The notes beneath the pieces are model-generated. The model searched no databases. It saw only the letters and a list, made by a program, of their open reading frames with translations, and was not told the origin of the DNA. A program made the translations under genes and the position numbers. Positions 11,844 through 20,471 of a DNA stretch of 47,454 nt are shown piece after piece; within the stretch, counting starts at the first letter, position 1, and each line of letters begins with the position of its first letter. This stretch comes from Veillonella ratti (GTDB lineage: Bacteria; Bacillota; Negativicutes; Veillonellales; Veillonellaceae): contig NZ_RQUX01000018.1 in assembly GCF_003992115.1 (NCBI RefSeq), forward strand, positions 1-47,454, read 5' to 3'.

Positions 11844-13537
11844 TGGATAAGGAACATAAAGCGTATCAATATGCATATGCTGTAGCTAAGAATAAGGTTA
11901 ATGCACCTAAGTATGTTAAGCTGCAGGCGAAACAGTTTTTGAAAGTCGCCAATGGTAGAGACAAGAAATATATTGTCGATGAAGAAAAGCTTAAAACCAT
12001 AGACAATGTGTTGAAATTGTTGATTATGGCCAAGGGGTTAAAAGCAGGCGAAACCATATATAATGCGTTAGCTGGATTCCAGTGGTTGTTTTTGGTCGCT
12101 GTGCTATGCGTAGTCCATAAGGATAATCCAAGTAAACGGCGGTATGAAAACGCAATACTGGAGATATGCCGTAAGAATGCTAAGACATTTTTAGTGGCAT
12201 TAATATTTATTCTCTTATTTTTTTTAGAACCAAAGTACTCTAAGTTCTATTCTGTGGCACCTGATGGGGCATTGTCACGTGAAGTAAAAGACGCTATTGA
12301 AGAGATTATAGGTAGTTCGCCCGCACTTAGGGGCAAGCTAAATGGCAAGGAAAAATTCAAATTGTTACGAGATTATATTCACTGTAATCTGACTGACAAT
12401 AGATATGTGCCGTTAAACTATTCAAATAGTCGCTTAGATGGGCGCTTGCCTAATGTATTTTTGATTGATGAAACAGGAGCACTACCTAATACATACGCTA
12501 TTGAAGCTATGCGCTCAGGCCAACTCACTATATTGAATAAGTTGGGTATTATCATATCAACTAAATACCCTACTGTAACTAATCCATTTGAGGACGAAGT
12601 AGAATATGCAAAGCGTGTATTGTTGGGTACAGTAGACGATGATACAACCTTTTCATTGTTGTATGAGCCAGATAATCAAAAGGCATGGGCAACAAGTGAT
12701 AGTATATTGGAACAAGCCAATCCACTAGCATTAGAAGTCCCTACCATGATGAATGATTTGAAGAAGAAACGCAAAACTGCTATTGAGATTGAAAGCAAGC
12801 GTGAAAACTTTATTACCAAGCATTGTAATATTGTATATTCGGGCGTTGGGTCAGAATCGTTTATTAACATTGCCGATTTACAGAAGGGCGCCGTAGATCA
12901 TATTGATTGGTCAGGTCGTGAAGTATATCTAGGGGTTGACTTAGCGTTGACAACGGATAATGTAGCCGTTGCTATGGTAAGCTGGGACGATGAAGCGGAA
13001 CAAGTGCTAATTGATTCACGCGCATTCTTGCCAGAAGATAGGGTTGAAGAAAAAAGTAAGCTTGAACGCATTCCATATCAAGACTTTATCAAGGCTATGT
13101 ATGCGGTAGCCTGTGGGGATAGGACAGTAGATTACAGTGTAATTGAAGACTATGTATTCAAGGTTGAAGAAACGTATGGCGTAACGGTTATGGGCATAGG
13201 CTATGACCGATGGAATGCGCTTTCTAGTGCGCAAAAGTGGGAAGAAAAGTATACCGTAGTAGAAATTAAACAACATTCCAGCGTGCTGCATCCACCTACT
13301 AAATGGCTAACAGAACTCATTACTGATGGAAAAGTAGCCTATGAAAAGGGCAATAAACTGCTTGAAATCAACTTTCAGAACGCACGTTGCGTATACGATA
13401 CAAATATGAATCGGTATGTCAACAAAAAGCGGTCAACAGGTAAGATTGATATGGTTGTGGCCACAATTAATGCCATGTACTTATTGCAACAAGATTACAT
13501 GCTTAATCAAACAATTGGTTGGGCGATTCAGACGTAA
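11840..13537 (+). CDS. Terminase large subunit (Terminase_1, HK97-like)
   Basis: 565 residues. Deviant P-loop RKNAKT (111-116) sits before a long hydrophobic strand (FLVALIFILLFFLE). Walker B is VFLIDE (206-211). The nuclease domain begins VYLGVDLALTTDNVAVAM, whose Asp is a metal ligand. ATPase and nuclease together pump and cut DNA at the portal. Length is normal. The P-loop lacks the usual G-K-S/T; the right phage has RKNGKST in the same place. Confidence 0.92.
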   Translation: MMDKEHKAYQYAYAVAKNKVNAPKYVKLQAKQFLKVANGRDKKYIVDEEKLKTIDNVLKLLIMAKGLKAGETIYNALAGFQWLFLVAVLCVVHKDNPSKRRYENAILEICRKNAKTFLVALIFILLFFLEPKYSKFYSVAPDGALSREVKDAIEEIIGSSPALRGKLNGKEKFKLLRDYIHCNLTDNRYVPLNYSNSRLDGRLPNVFLIDETGALPNTYAIEAMRSGQLTILNKLGIIISTKYPTVTNPFEDEVEYAKRVLLGTVDDDTTFSLLYEPDNQKAWATSDSILEQANPLALEVPTMMNDLKKKRKTAIEIESKRENFITKHCNIVYSGVGSESFINIADLQKGAVDHIDWSGREVYLGVDLALTTDNVAVAMVSWDDEAEQVLIDSRAFLPEDRVEEKSKLERIPYQDFIKAMYAVACGDRTVDYSVIEDYVFKVEETYGVTVMGIGYDRWNALSSAQKWEEKYTVVEIKQHSSVLHPPTKWLTELITDGKVAYEKGNKLLEINFQNARCVYDTNMNRYVNKKRSTGKIDMVVATINAMYLLQQDYMLNQTIGWAIQT

Positions 13538-13553
13538 AGGGGGTGATTGATAA

Positions 13554-14795
13554 ATGAATTGGAAGAAATGGCTAGGACTGGAAACACGCAATGCAGAAGT
13601 ACGGCAAGTTGAAGATGAGTTAGATGTATTGTTGAAAGGGTTTATGTTTAGAAAAAAAGTAACCCGAGAAGAAGCCCTATCAATACCAGCTGTTGCTAGC
13701 GGTGTACAACTAATAGCTAATGTTATAGCTGGCCTACCTATAAGGTTGTATAGAGAATCAAATAATCATGTGGAAGAAGTAGATAATGATATACGATTAA
13801 GGCTATTAAATATTGAAACTAATAGCGTATTAAATGCCTATGAAACTAAGGTGTCCATGATTCACGATTTAATACTAGAAGGTAGTTGTTATTGCTATTT
13901 AGGGAAAGATGGTAATACACCTATTAGTTTGGAATATATTCCTAAGGGGGCTGTTGGCTTAATTGACAATGGTAGGCGGATTAATCGTGAAATTTATTAT
14001 GTTATTGACGGTAATATATACGATGAATTTAATATATTGCGTGCAGTAAGGAATAGCGCTAATGGCGTAAGTGGTAGGGGGATTATTGATGATAATGCTG
14101 TGATTTTATCCACTATGTACAATGCATTGTGCTATGAAAACGGCGCAATGAGTAAAGGCGGTAAGAAAGGCTTTTTAAAATCGGATAGGAAGCTATCTAA
14201 AGAAATGATGGACGAATTGAAGAAGGGGTGGAATCGTTTATATAGTAATAACAACAGTGATGTTATTGTATTGAATCAGGGGATAACCTTTGAAGGGGCT
14301 GATTCAACGGCTACTGAAAATCAGTTGAACGAGAATAAACAGACTAATACAGAGTTACTATATAAGATTCTAGGCTTTGCAGAAGACACCTTTACAAATG
14401 AAGAAGCCTTTAGGGTGTTTGTAAAAACGGCCATAGTACCTATCATAGACTGTTTAACACAAGCTATGAATAGGGCGTTGCTGCTTGAAGCGGAAAAAGG
14501 AAGCTACTATTTTAGTTTTGATATGAACGATTTACTAAAAGCGGACATGCTAACACGTTATCAAGCATATAAAACGGCCGTAGAAGCTAACTGGATTAAC
14601 ATTGATGAGATTAGAGCCTTAGAAAATATGGCACCGTTAGGCATTGATTTTGTAGGGCTTAATTTGGCTAATGTATTGTATTATCCAGATAGTAAAACGA
14701 TATATACGCCTAATACAGGTACATATGGAGATTTAACAAAGAAAGGGGGTGAAGAGAATGAAGGTAGAGATACGAAACGGACAAGCAATAATTGA
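13554..14795 (+). CDS. Portal protein (HK97 family)
   Basis: 413 residues. SIPAVASGVQLIANVIAGLP near residue 45 is the portal N-terminal signature, ESNQLNENKQTN-like ATENQLNENKQTNTELLYKIL lies in the helical core, and the C-terminal tail is Gly/Lys-rich. Forms the dodecameric ring at the capsid vertex. AAGGGGGTGAT precedes ATG. Its last 38 bp overlap the protease gene. Confidence 0.93.
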   Translation: MNWKKWLGLETRNAEVRQVEDELDVLLKGFMFRKKVTREEALSIPAVASGVQLIANVIAGLPIRLYRESNNHVEEVDNDIRLRLLNIETNSVLNAYETKVSMIHDLILEGSCYCYLGKDGNTPISLEYIPKGAVGLIDNGRRINREIYYVIDGNIYDEFNILRAVRNSANGVSGRGIIDDNAVILSTMYNALCYENGAMSKGGKKGFLKSDRKLSKEMMDELKKGWNRLYSNNNSDVIVLNQGITFEGADSTATENQLNENKQTNTELLYKILGFAEDTFTNEEAFRVFVKTAIVPIIDCLTQAMNRALLLEAEKGSYYFSFDMNDLLKADMLTRYQAYKTAVEANWINIDEIRALENMAPLGIDFVGLNLANVLYYPDSKTIYTPNTGTYGDLTKKGGEENEGRDTKRTSNN

Positions 14796-15369
14796 AGGTT
14801 ATGTCAATGTAACGGAGCGAACGAGTTTGCCTTTGCAAGATGTACGGGGCAAATTTGTTGAAAAGGTAAGAAGCGGAACATTTAAGCGTGCGTTGGAAGA
14901 AAATAGAAATATTGATCTAATGTATAACCACAAGAGGAAGTTGGGTGACCAAGCAAGCGGTATGCTTGAATTGCGTGAAGATAATGTTGGATTATATGCA
15001 CGTGCAGTTGTAAATGATGCAGAAGTTATTGAACAAGCGGAGAAAAGACAGCTTAAAGGGTGGTCATTTGGGTTTAAAGAAGCGGAAGCAACATGGGAAA
15101 AGGTAGGAGAAACAGAAGTACGGAATCTGAATAAGATTAGCCTACAAGAAGTTAGTATCTTATCTATTCAACCAGCATATTTAGGAACGACTATTAGTGT
15201 GCGTGAAAATAAAGAAGAATTGCTTGAATATCGTGCGATGGCATGCATTGAAGACATTGATTATGATATGGAGACAAGAAAAAAAGAAGAAGGGAGTAAA
15301 GAAAAAGATGAAGAAAAAGCTGATGTAAACCAAAAGTACAAAGATATTGTAAAAGCATTAGGAGAATAG
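14758..15369 (+). CDS. Prohead protease (HK97 gp4 family)
   Basis: 203 residues from ATG 14758 after AAGGGGGTGAAG. Catalytic His58 lies in MYNHKRKLG and Ser103 in KGWSFGF; EVSILSIQPAYLGT closes the fold. The last 40 residues are charged, as in other family members. It cuts the scaffold (delta) domain from the capsid protein. A small terminator-like stem follows. Confidence 0.93.
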   Translation: MKVEIRNGQAIIEGYVNVTERTSLPLQDVRGKFVEKVRSGTFKRALEENRNIDLMYNHKRKLGDQASGMLELREDNVGLYARAVVNDAEVIEQAEKRQLKGWSFGFKEAEATWEKVGETEVRNLNKISLQEVSILSIQPAYLGTTISVRENKEELLEYRAMACIEDIDYDMETRKKEEGSKEKDEEKADVNQKYKDIVKALGE

Positions 15370-15391
15370 CACTCATAAGAGTGTTTTTTTT
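15370..15391 (+). terminator. Short terminator-like stem between protease and capsid genes
   Basis: 5-bp stem CACTC/GAGTG (15370-15374 with 15379-15383), loop ATAA, then eight T. The stem is short, so partial termination is likely. Confidence 0.6.
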
Positions 15392-15417
15392 ATGTTCAAA
15401 GGTAAAGGAGAATTGAA

Positions 15418-16581
15418 ATGAAATTTAAAAAATTGATTGAGAAACGTAATGAACTTGTTAAACAAATGAATGCGTTAGTTGAAAAAGCTGATACAGAAAC
15501 ACGTGCATTGAATGAAGAGGAAGTTAAAGCATTTGATACACTTAATGAAGAAGTAATGGCCATTGATAAAACCTTAAAACTAGGTCAAGAAGAACGCCGT
15601 ATGTGGAACGTGGTTGATGATGACCGTAAGGATAAAGAAATTAATCAGGACGATTTAGAAAAACGTGCGTTTGCATCCTTCTTGCGCACAGGTACTATGG
15701 AATATAAAGATTTAGAAACACGTGCAGAAATGAGCTTTACCAAAGGCAATAATGGCGCAGTGATTCCTCAATCTATTGCAGGGAAAATTGTGGAAACAAT
15801 TAAAAACATTTCGCCAATTTTAGAACTTTCTGATTTTTATGATGTAAAAGGTAAGCTAATCTTCCCTGTATATAATGAAGAAGAAAGTCGGATTAAATGT
15901 ACGTATGCAGATGAATTTACCACATTAACAGCGAGTGCAGCGAAATTTACATCTAAAGCATTGGAAGGGTACACAGCAGGAGCCTTGGCTAAAATTTCTA
16001 AGTCCTTAATCAATAATAGTGAATTTGATATTGTGAATTATGTGATTACGAAAGTAGCGGAAGAATCGGCATTATTCCTTGAAAGAGAGTTATTGAACGG
16101 GACTACAGGAAAAATGGAAGGAGTACTCATGATTGGTGATGATCGTGTAATTAAAGCACCATCTGGTATTGCCATTACGGCTGATGATTTGATTGATACA
16201 CAAATGTTAGTGCCACAAGTTAAACGTGCTAATGGTGTGTGGATTATGCACCCTGAAACCTTTAAGGCTATCTCTAAATTAAAAGATAAAGATGGCAATT
16301 ATTTGCTTAATAAGGACATTAAGGACGCCATGCAATACCGTTTACTTGGTAATCCTGTGTTTGAATCTGATGCCATGCCAACGTTACAGGCAGGTAAAGC
16401 GGTGGCCGTATTTGGCGACATGAAAGGCTTAGCCACTAAGATTGTAAAGGATACGATTGAAATCCAAGTATTGCAGGAAAAATACGCTGACGAACATGCT
16501 GTAGGTGTAATTAATTGGCTTGAAGCGGATAGTAAAATTATCAATCCGCAATACTTTGGGGTATTAAAAGCAGGTGCTTAA
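15418..16581 (+). CDS. Major capsid protein (HK97 fold)
   Basis: 387 residues. A coiled-coil delta domain occupies about 1-85 (KLIEKRNELVKQMNALVEKA..), then GAVIPQSIAGKIVETIKNIS opens the mature capsid domain, and NGVWIMHPETFKAISKLKD is a common core segment. Cleavage by the protease upstream is expected near residue 95-105. AAAGGAGAATTGAA precedes ATG. High confidence. Confidence 0.95.
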   Translation: MKFKKLIEKRNELVKQMNALVEKADTETRALNEEEVKAFDTLNEEVMAIDKTLKLGQEERRMWNVVDDDRKDKEINQDDLEKRAFASFLRTGTMEYKDLETRAEMSFTKGNNGAVIPQSIAGKIVETIKNISPILELSDFYDVKGKLIFPVYNEEESRIKCTYADEFTTLTASAAKFTSKALEGYTAGALAKISKSLINNSEFDIVNYVITKVAEESALFLERELLNGTTGKMEGVLMIGDDRVIKAPSGIAITADDLIDTQMLVPQVKRANGVWIMHPETFKAISKLKDKDGNYLLNKDIKDAMQYRLLGNPVFESDAMPTLQAGKAVAVFGDMKGLATKIVKDTIEIQVLQEKYADEHAVGVINWLEADSKIINPQYFGVLKAGA

Positions 16582-16583
16582 TT

Positions 16584-16763
16584 ATGAAATACAGAACATT
16601 AGTAGGCTTTAGCGGTGTTATATCGGCACCGCTAGGAGCCGTCATTGAATTAGACAATGAAATGTGGGAACGGGATTTAGTCAACGCTGGTTATATTGAA
16701 GTACTTGAAGTAGATGAAGCTAAGCCTAAAGGCCGTGGCAGAGGTAAGAAGAATGAAGGTTAG
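16584..16763 (+). CDS. Small head-associated protein
   Basis: 59 residues: MKYRTLVGFSGVISAPLGAV, then WERDLVNAGYIEVLEVDEAK and a basic Gly/Arg/Lys-rich tail. Such proteins often lie between capsid and connector genes; the basic tail could contact DNA. ATG follows the capsid stop by 2 nt, and the next gene starts inside its end. Confidence 0.6.
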   Translation: MKYRTLVGFSGVISAPLGAVIELDNEMWERDLVNAGYIEVLEVDEAKPKGRGRGKKNEG

Positions 16764-17046
16764 TGAATTGACGGTAGAGAAAGTTGCTAGCTTTATTCGT
16801 GTTGATTTAGTCGATAGTATGGAGCGTGAAGTAGTTGCAATGGCTATTCAAGGGGCTAAAGCCTTTTGTGCCAGCTATACAGGGTTAACAGTGGAAGAAC
16901 TGGACAATTATGAAGATATGCCATTAGCTGTGCTAGCTTTATGTGCAGAATTTTATGATTTAAGGCAATTTACTGTGGCGGAAACGGCTAATATTAATCC
17001 AACTACATTACAGATTTTAAGCGCTTATTCTAAAAATTTGATTTAA
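16753..17046 (+). CDS. Head-tail connector (gp6-like)
   Basis: 97 residues from ATG 16753. LTVEKVASFIRVDLVDSMER, GAKAFCASYTGLTVEELDNY and LAVLALCAEFYDLRQFTV fit Phage_connect_1/gp6-like adaptors, an all-helical ring below the portal. The earlier in-frame start is a shadow of the preceding gene. Confidence 0.85.
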   Translation: MKVSELTVEKVASFIRVDLVDSMEREVVAMAIQGAKAFCASYTGLTVEELDNYEDMPLAVLALCAEFYDLRQFTVAETANINPTTLQILSAYSKNLI

Positions 17047-17064
17047 TTTGATTGAGGTGATGGC

Positions 17065-17409
17065 GTGTATAGAAAAGGCCATTTAAGCAGTATGTTACAA
17101 CATAGGGCGGAACTGTGGCATAATAGCGAAGCAAAGGAAATGGACGAATTAGGACAGTATCCTATTGAACCTACCTTACTTGGGCAGTTGTATTGCGCTG
17201 TGATACCTCAAACAGGTAGTTTACTAAGTGGGCGTATGGCTGATACAACACTATCAAGGACTACACATAAGATTGTTATAAGGTATCGTAACGATATTAA
17301 GCCTGATATGTGGTTTGTAATTGATGGTCAACGGTACGATATCTTATACATTCTAGATCCATATCTAAATAAAGAACGGCTTGAAATATTTTGTGAGGTA
17401 AAAGTATGA
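17065..17409 (+). CDS. Head-closure/head-tail joining protein
   Basis: 114 residues from GTG 17065 after GAGGTGATG. The C-terminal half (HKIVIRYRNDIKPDMWFVID, then QRYDILYILDPYLNKERLEI) is the beta-barrel of the Phage_H_T_join/SPP1 gp16 type. A later ATG (17089) is possible. Overlaps the next gene by 4 bp. Confidence 0.85.
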   Translation: MYRKGHLSSMLQHRAELWHNSEAKEMDELGQYPIEPTLLGQLYCAVIPQTGSLLSGRMADTTLSRTTHKIVIRYRNDIKPDMWFVIDGQRYDILYILDPYLNKERLEIFCEVKV

Positions 17410-17870
17410 GTGGAAAAATTGAGGTGGAAGGTCTTAGCAATTTAGGGAAAGAAATCATTAGGCTAGGGCAAGAACAATTTCCTAAGCAGACGAAGAACTT
17501 TATGCAGCGGGCTGGTAATAGGCAACTTAAAATTGCTAAGGCACAATATAAAGCAGATTTATCTAGTGGTGGCAAAGCTAGATATAAGGAAGTTGACGGC
17601 AAGCGCAAGAGAACCGACCTTATAGGGGGCTTATCACGTGGGAGCGCCTATAAATATCAAGGCAATGAGTTTCAAGTGCGTGTTAAAAATAAAGCGCCAC
17701 ATGCGCATTTATTTGAGCATGGACATGCGACTAAAGCCAAGAATCCTAATAAGCAAAAGTGGGTTAGGGGGCGCAATACGATGGGTAAGGCTGCTAGACA
17801 ATTTGAAAAAGAATATGGCGATATGGCAGAAGCATTTGTTGATGAGTTATTAGCGAGTGGATTAAAATGA
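17406..17870 (+). CDS. HK97 gp10-like head-tail protein
   Basis: 154 residues: EVEGLSNLGKEIIRLGQ, then RKRTDLIGGLSRGSAYKY and KNKAPHAHLFEHGH, the signature of HK97 gp10. The C-terminal helix is normal. It completes the neck or tail top. Overlaps its neighbours by 4 bp on each side, so it is translationally coupled. Confidence 0.9.
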   Translation: MSGKIEVEGLSNLGKEIIRLGQEQFPKQTKNFMQRAGNRQLKIAKAQYKADLSSGGKARYKEVDGKRKRTDLIGGLSRGSAYKYQGNEFQVRVKNKAPHAHLFEHGHATKAKNPNKQKWVRGRNTMGKAARQFEKEYGDMAEAFVDELLASGLK

Positions 17871-18307
17871 TTGGCACAGCAAATATTATAAAAGCATTAA
17901 CCGTTACCATTAGAAATATTCTAAATGTAAAAGTAAATGACCGTGATATAGAAGAGGGCTTTGAACGGCCCTCTTTTTATATTGACGTAGAAGAGATTGA
18001 TGATGAGCAATTAACTACTGAATATTACTATGATACGTACCATTTAGAAATGTATTATTTTGCGAGTGATAGCAAGATAGGATTTAAAGAGTTATTAGGT
18101 GTGCGTGAGAAATTACGTAGTATGTTTAGCAATCGAATTGAAACAGAGCAAGGCTTTGGCATTACATTTGATGAGGTTAAGCATTACATCAATAAGGCGG
18201 ATAAAGTTTTACATACTACATTTAATGTGTTGGCAGTACAACGCATTCCAGATGTTGGTACTGAACCAATGATGGAAGAATTAGACGTTACTATTAATAA
18301 GAAGTAG
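17867..18307 (+). CDS. Tail terminator-like protein (DUF6838 type)
   Basis: 146 residues: VKVNDRDIEEGFERPSFYID, then TYHLEMYYFASDSKIGFKEL and a strand-rich end. It matches the tail-terminator place before the sheath in PBSX-type phages and resembles the right phage protein at 38158. It should cap the tube and set the tail-top ring. Confidence 0.8.
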   Translation: MIGTANIIKALTVTIRNILNVKVNDRDIEEGFERPSFYIDVEEIDDEQLTTEYYYDTYHLEMYYFASDSKIGFKELLGVREKLRSMFSNRIETEQGFGITFDEVKHYINKADKVLHTTFNVLAVQRIPDVGTEPMMEELDVTINKK

Positions 18308-18323
18308 AAAGTGAGGTAGTACA

Positions 18324-19427
18324 ATGGGGCAACCAGTCATTGATATTATTTTTATTCAAAAAGCAGTCACGGCTATTAAGCGTAGCCAACGAGGGGTAGC
18401 GCTTGTTATTTTGAAAGATGATACACGGCAAGAAGCTGGTGTTGATTTGTTTAAATATGAAGCGGATATTACGAAAGATAAATACAGTGCAGAAAATATT
18501 GAGATTTTGAAACGGTGTTTCTACAACGATGTATTTAAATTACGAGTAGTTCATGTGCCAACATCGACTACAGAATTTGCGGATGTTAAGAAACTTATTG
18601 ATAAGCAGAAATTTAACTATGTTTGGACAACAATTAAAGAGTTTCAAAAGGACTTGGCTAGTTATATAAAAAGTCGCAATAAGCAGTCTAAAGGGCGAAA
18701 ATATAAGGCCGTATTACACAATGTAACAGTAGCGGATGATATGCATTTAATCAATGTACGTAATGACAGTGTGCATGGCATTGATGAAAAGCGTGACATT
18801 CCAATGAATGAATATTTACCACGCATTACATCGGTATTAGCGAATTTGCCAATGAATCGTAGTTGTACTTTTTATGATTTAGAAGATATTGATAGCGTAG
18901 ACGAAAGCTTCATTGACGATGATGAAAATACGATTGATGCATGGGTAGATAAAGGTTATTTAGTATTATTCCAAGATGACGATGAAACTGTAAAAATCAA
19001 CCGTGGTGTTAATAGTTTAACAACCTACACAAGCACAGAAACGGAAGATATGAGCAAGATTATCATTGTGGAATCTTTGGACATTATTTTAGAAGACCTT
19101 TATACAACCTTTAAAAAATTCTGGGTAGGTAAATATAAGAATCGTTTAAATAATCAGTATTTGTTTATTAGTTCTGTAAACACCTATTTCTTGACTTTAA
19201 CTTCTATTGAAGCAGGTGAAATTCTTGATGAAGAATTTAATAATATTGCCTATATTGATGTAGAAGCGCAACGTCAAGCATGGTTATCTGTTGGCAAAAC
19301 AGAAGCAGAAGACTGGGATGAAGATACAGTCAAGAAACGTACCTTTAAATCTACAATCTTCTTAGCTGGTAATATTAAGATTTTGGACGCGGTAGAAGAT
19401 TTACATTTTAAAATTACGATGGAATAG
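18324..19427 (+). CDS. Tail sheath protein
   Basis: 367 residues, typical for the short XkdK-like sheath. QKAVTAIKRSQRGVALVILK near the start, DDETVKINRGVNSLTTYTST in the middle and a strand-rich end (FLAGNIKILDAVEDLHFKIT) are characteristic. The protein makes the contractile outer tube, so the left phage is a myovirus type. Confidence 0.93.
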   Translation: MGQPVIDIIFIQKAVTAIKRSQRGVALVILKDDTRQEAGVDLFKYEADITKDKYSAENIEILKRCFYNDVFKLRVVHVPTSTTEFADVKKLIDKQKFNYVWTTIKEFQKDLASYIKSRNKQSKGRKYKAVLHNVTVADDMHLINVRNDSVHGIDEKRDIPMNEYLPRITSVLANLPMNRSCTFYDLEDIDSVDESFIDDDENTIDAWVDKGYLVLFQDDDETVKINRGVNSLTTYTSTETEDMSKIIIVESLDIILEDLYTTFKKFWVGKYKNRLNNQYLFISSVNTYFLTLTSIEAGEILDEEFNNIAYIDVEAQRQAWLSVGKTEAEDWDEDTVKKRTFKSTIFLAGNIKILDAVEDLHFKITME

Positions 19428-19437
19428 GGGGTAAACT

Positions 19438-19869
19438 ATGGATACGGTGATTCATAATAAAATTATTCGGGGGAATTTTGGCAAATGCTGGTTAGATGGT
19501 GAGCTGCTAGCAGAAGTTAAATCCTTTGAAGCAAAGTTAACGCTAGAATATGAAGAAGTAAATGTTCAAGGTGAAGCGGGGAAATATCAACGGCTAGTGG
19601 GTACGTCGATTGCAGGTACCGTTGTATTACATAAGATTGATAGTAAGATTCAAGCCAAAGTGGCTATAGGGGCTAAGACGCTACAATTAGGCGACATGAA
19701 GTTTGTAACAGCCTTAGCTGATCCTGATTCACACGGAGCGGAACGAGTAGAAATTTTAGGTGTAACATTAGATGAAGTCATGTTGACACAATTTGAAAAT
19801 AAGAAGGTGCTTGAAACAAGTGTCCCATTTAAAGCAGCTGATTATAATTTCTTAGATATGATTGTTTAA
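19438..19869 (+). CDS. Tail tube protein (XkdM-like)
   Basis: 143 residues, beta-rich: IRGNFGKCWLDGELLAEVKS, EEVNVQGEAGKYQRLVGTSI, then DPDSHGAERVEILGVTLDEV. Matches the XkdM/DUF2001 inner tube family and is paired with the sheath in order. A strong terminator follows the gene. Confidence 0.92.
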   Translation: MDTVIHNKIIRGNFGKCWLDGELLAEVKSFEAKLTLEYEEVNVQGEAGKYQRLVGTSIAGTVVLHKIDSKIQAKVAIGAKTLQLGDMKFVTALADPDSHGAERVEILGVTLDEVMLTQFENKKVLETSVPFKAADYNFLDMIV

Positions 19870-19880
19870 TTAAAAAGGCG

Positions 19881-19906
19881 AGAGGGGTATATACGCCCCT
19901 CTTTTT
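19881..19906 (+). terminator. Terminator after the tail tube gene
   Basis: 7-bp stem AGAGGGG/CCCCTCT (19881-19887 with 19896-19902), 8-nt loop, T-run 19902-19906. Would lower expression of the downstream tail genes relative to tube and capsid. Confidence 0.82.
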
Positions 19907-19923
19907 ATATGAGGAGAAAATCA

Positions 19924-20325
19924 ATGAAAAAATTGACATTAGAAGAATTATTAAATCGTAAATTAAATGATGGATTTCAGAGCAAGGAAGTAGAAGTTAA
20001 AACATTGGGTGGCACATTAACCATTGTTAAACAGCCATTGACTACTGTATTACGCATTGTAGAAGGTATTGATAAAGCGGAGGGGCTAACAGAACAGCTA
20101 TCCATTTTTACTCAATTAATTTATAAATGTACCCCTATGTTGCATAATAAGCAGCTACAAGAAAAATATGAGTGCGCTGAACCTACAGATATTGTTATGA
20201 AGCTGCTAGAAGATAATTTTGATGAAATCACAAATTTAGGAACAGAAATTTTATCATTCTATGGCAATTCGTTCAAAGGTTTAAATGGTGAAATAAAAAA
20301 GCCGTTAGAACAGACAGCGAACTAA
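19924..20325 (+). CDS. Tail assembly chaperone (XkdN-like), 0-frame product
   Basis: 133 residues from ATG 19924, after TATATGAGGAG. MKKLTLEELLNRKLND, VKTLGGTLTIVKQPLTTVLRI and the end NSFKGLNGEIKK fit the chaperone that coats the tape measure. A slippery heptamer near its end allows a longer -1 product. An equivalent pair is in the right phage. Confidence 0.88.
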   Translation: MKKLTLEELLNRKLNDGFQSKEVEVKTLGGTLTIVKQPLTTVLRIVEGIDKAEGLTEQLSIFTQLIYKCTPMLHNKQLQEKYECAEPTDIVMKLLEDNFDEITNLGTEILSFYGNSFKGLNGEIKKPLEQTAN

Positions 20326-20471
20326 CTGTTATTAGATATTACTTGCGTCATGGACATAAACTAAACGATTTATTAGCAATGGATAGTTTAGAATTTATAT
20401 TTCTTCAAGCTTGTATGAATGCAGATTGTGAAGAAGAAAAGGAAATGTGGGAGAAGATATATGGCAAGTAG
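20295..20471 (+). CDS. Chaperone -1 frameshift extension (G-T type)
   Basis: The heptamer A AAA AAG (20295-20301) is in the right phase in the 0 frame. The -1 frame continues KAVRTDSELTVIRYYLRHGH, LNDLLAMDSLEFIF and CMNADCEEEKEMWEKIYGK, ending at 20471, 8 nt after the tape-measure start. This is the place and style of the lambda G-GT frameshift. No independent start is visible. Confidence 0.85.
   Translation, partial: KKAVRTDSELTVIRYYLRHGHKLNDLLAMDSLEFIFLQACMNADCEEEKEMWEKIYGK

Noticed and set aside
11342-11869. Long antisense open frame opposite the small terminase
   Set aside because: It mirrors the TerS coding frame, has no ribosome binding site and its sequence is biased and Cys/Ser-rich as expected for a shadow.
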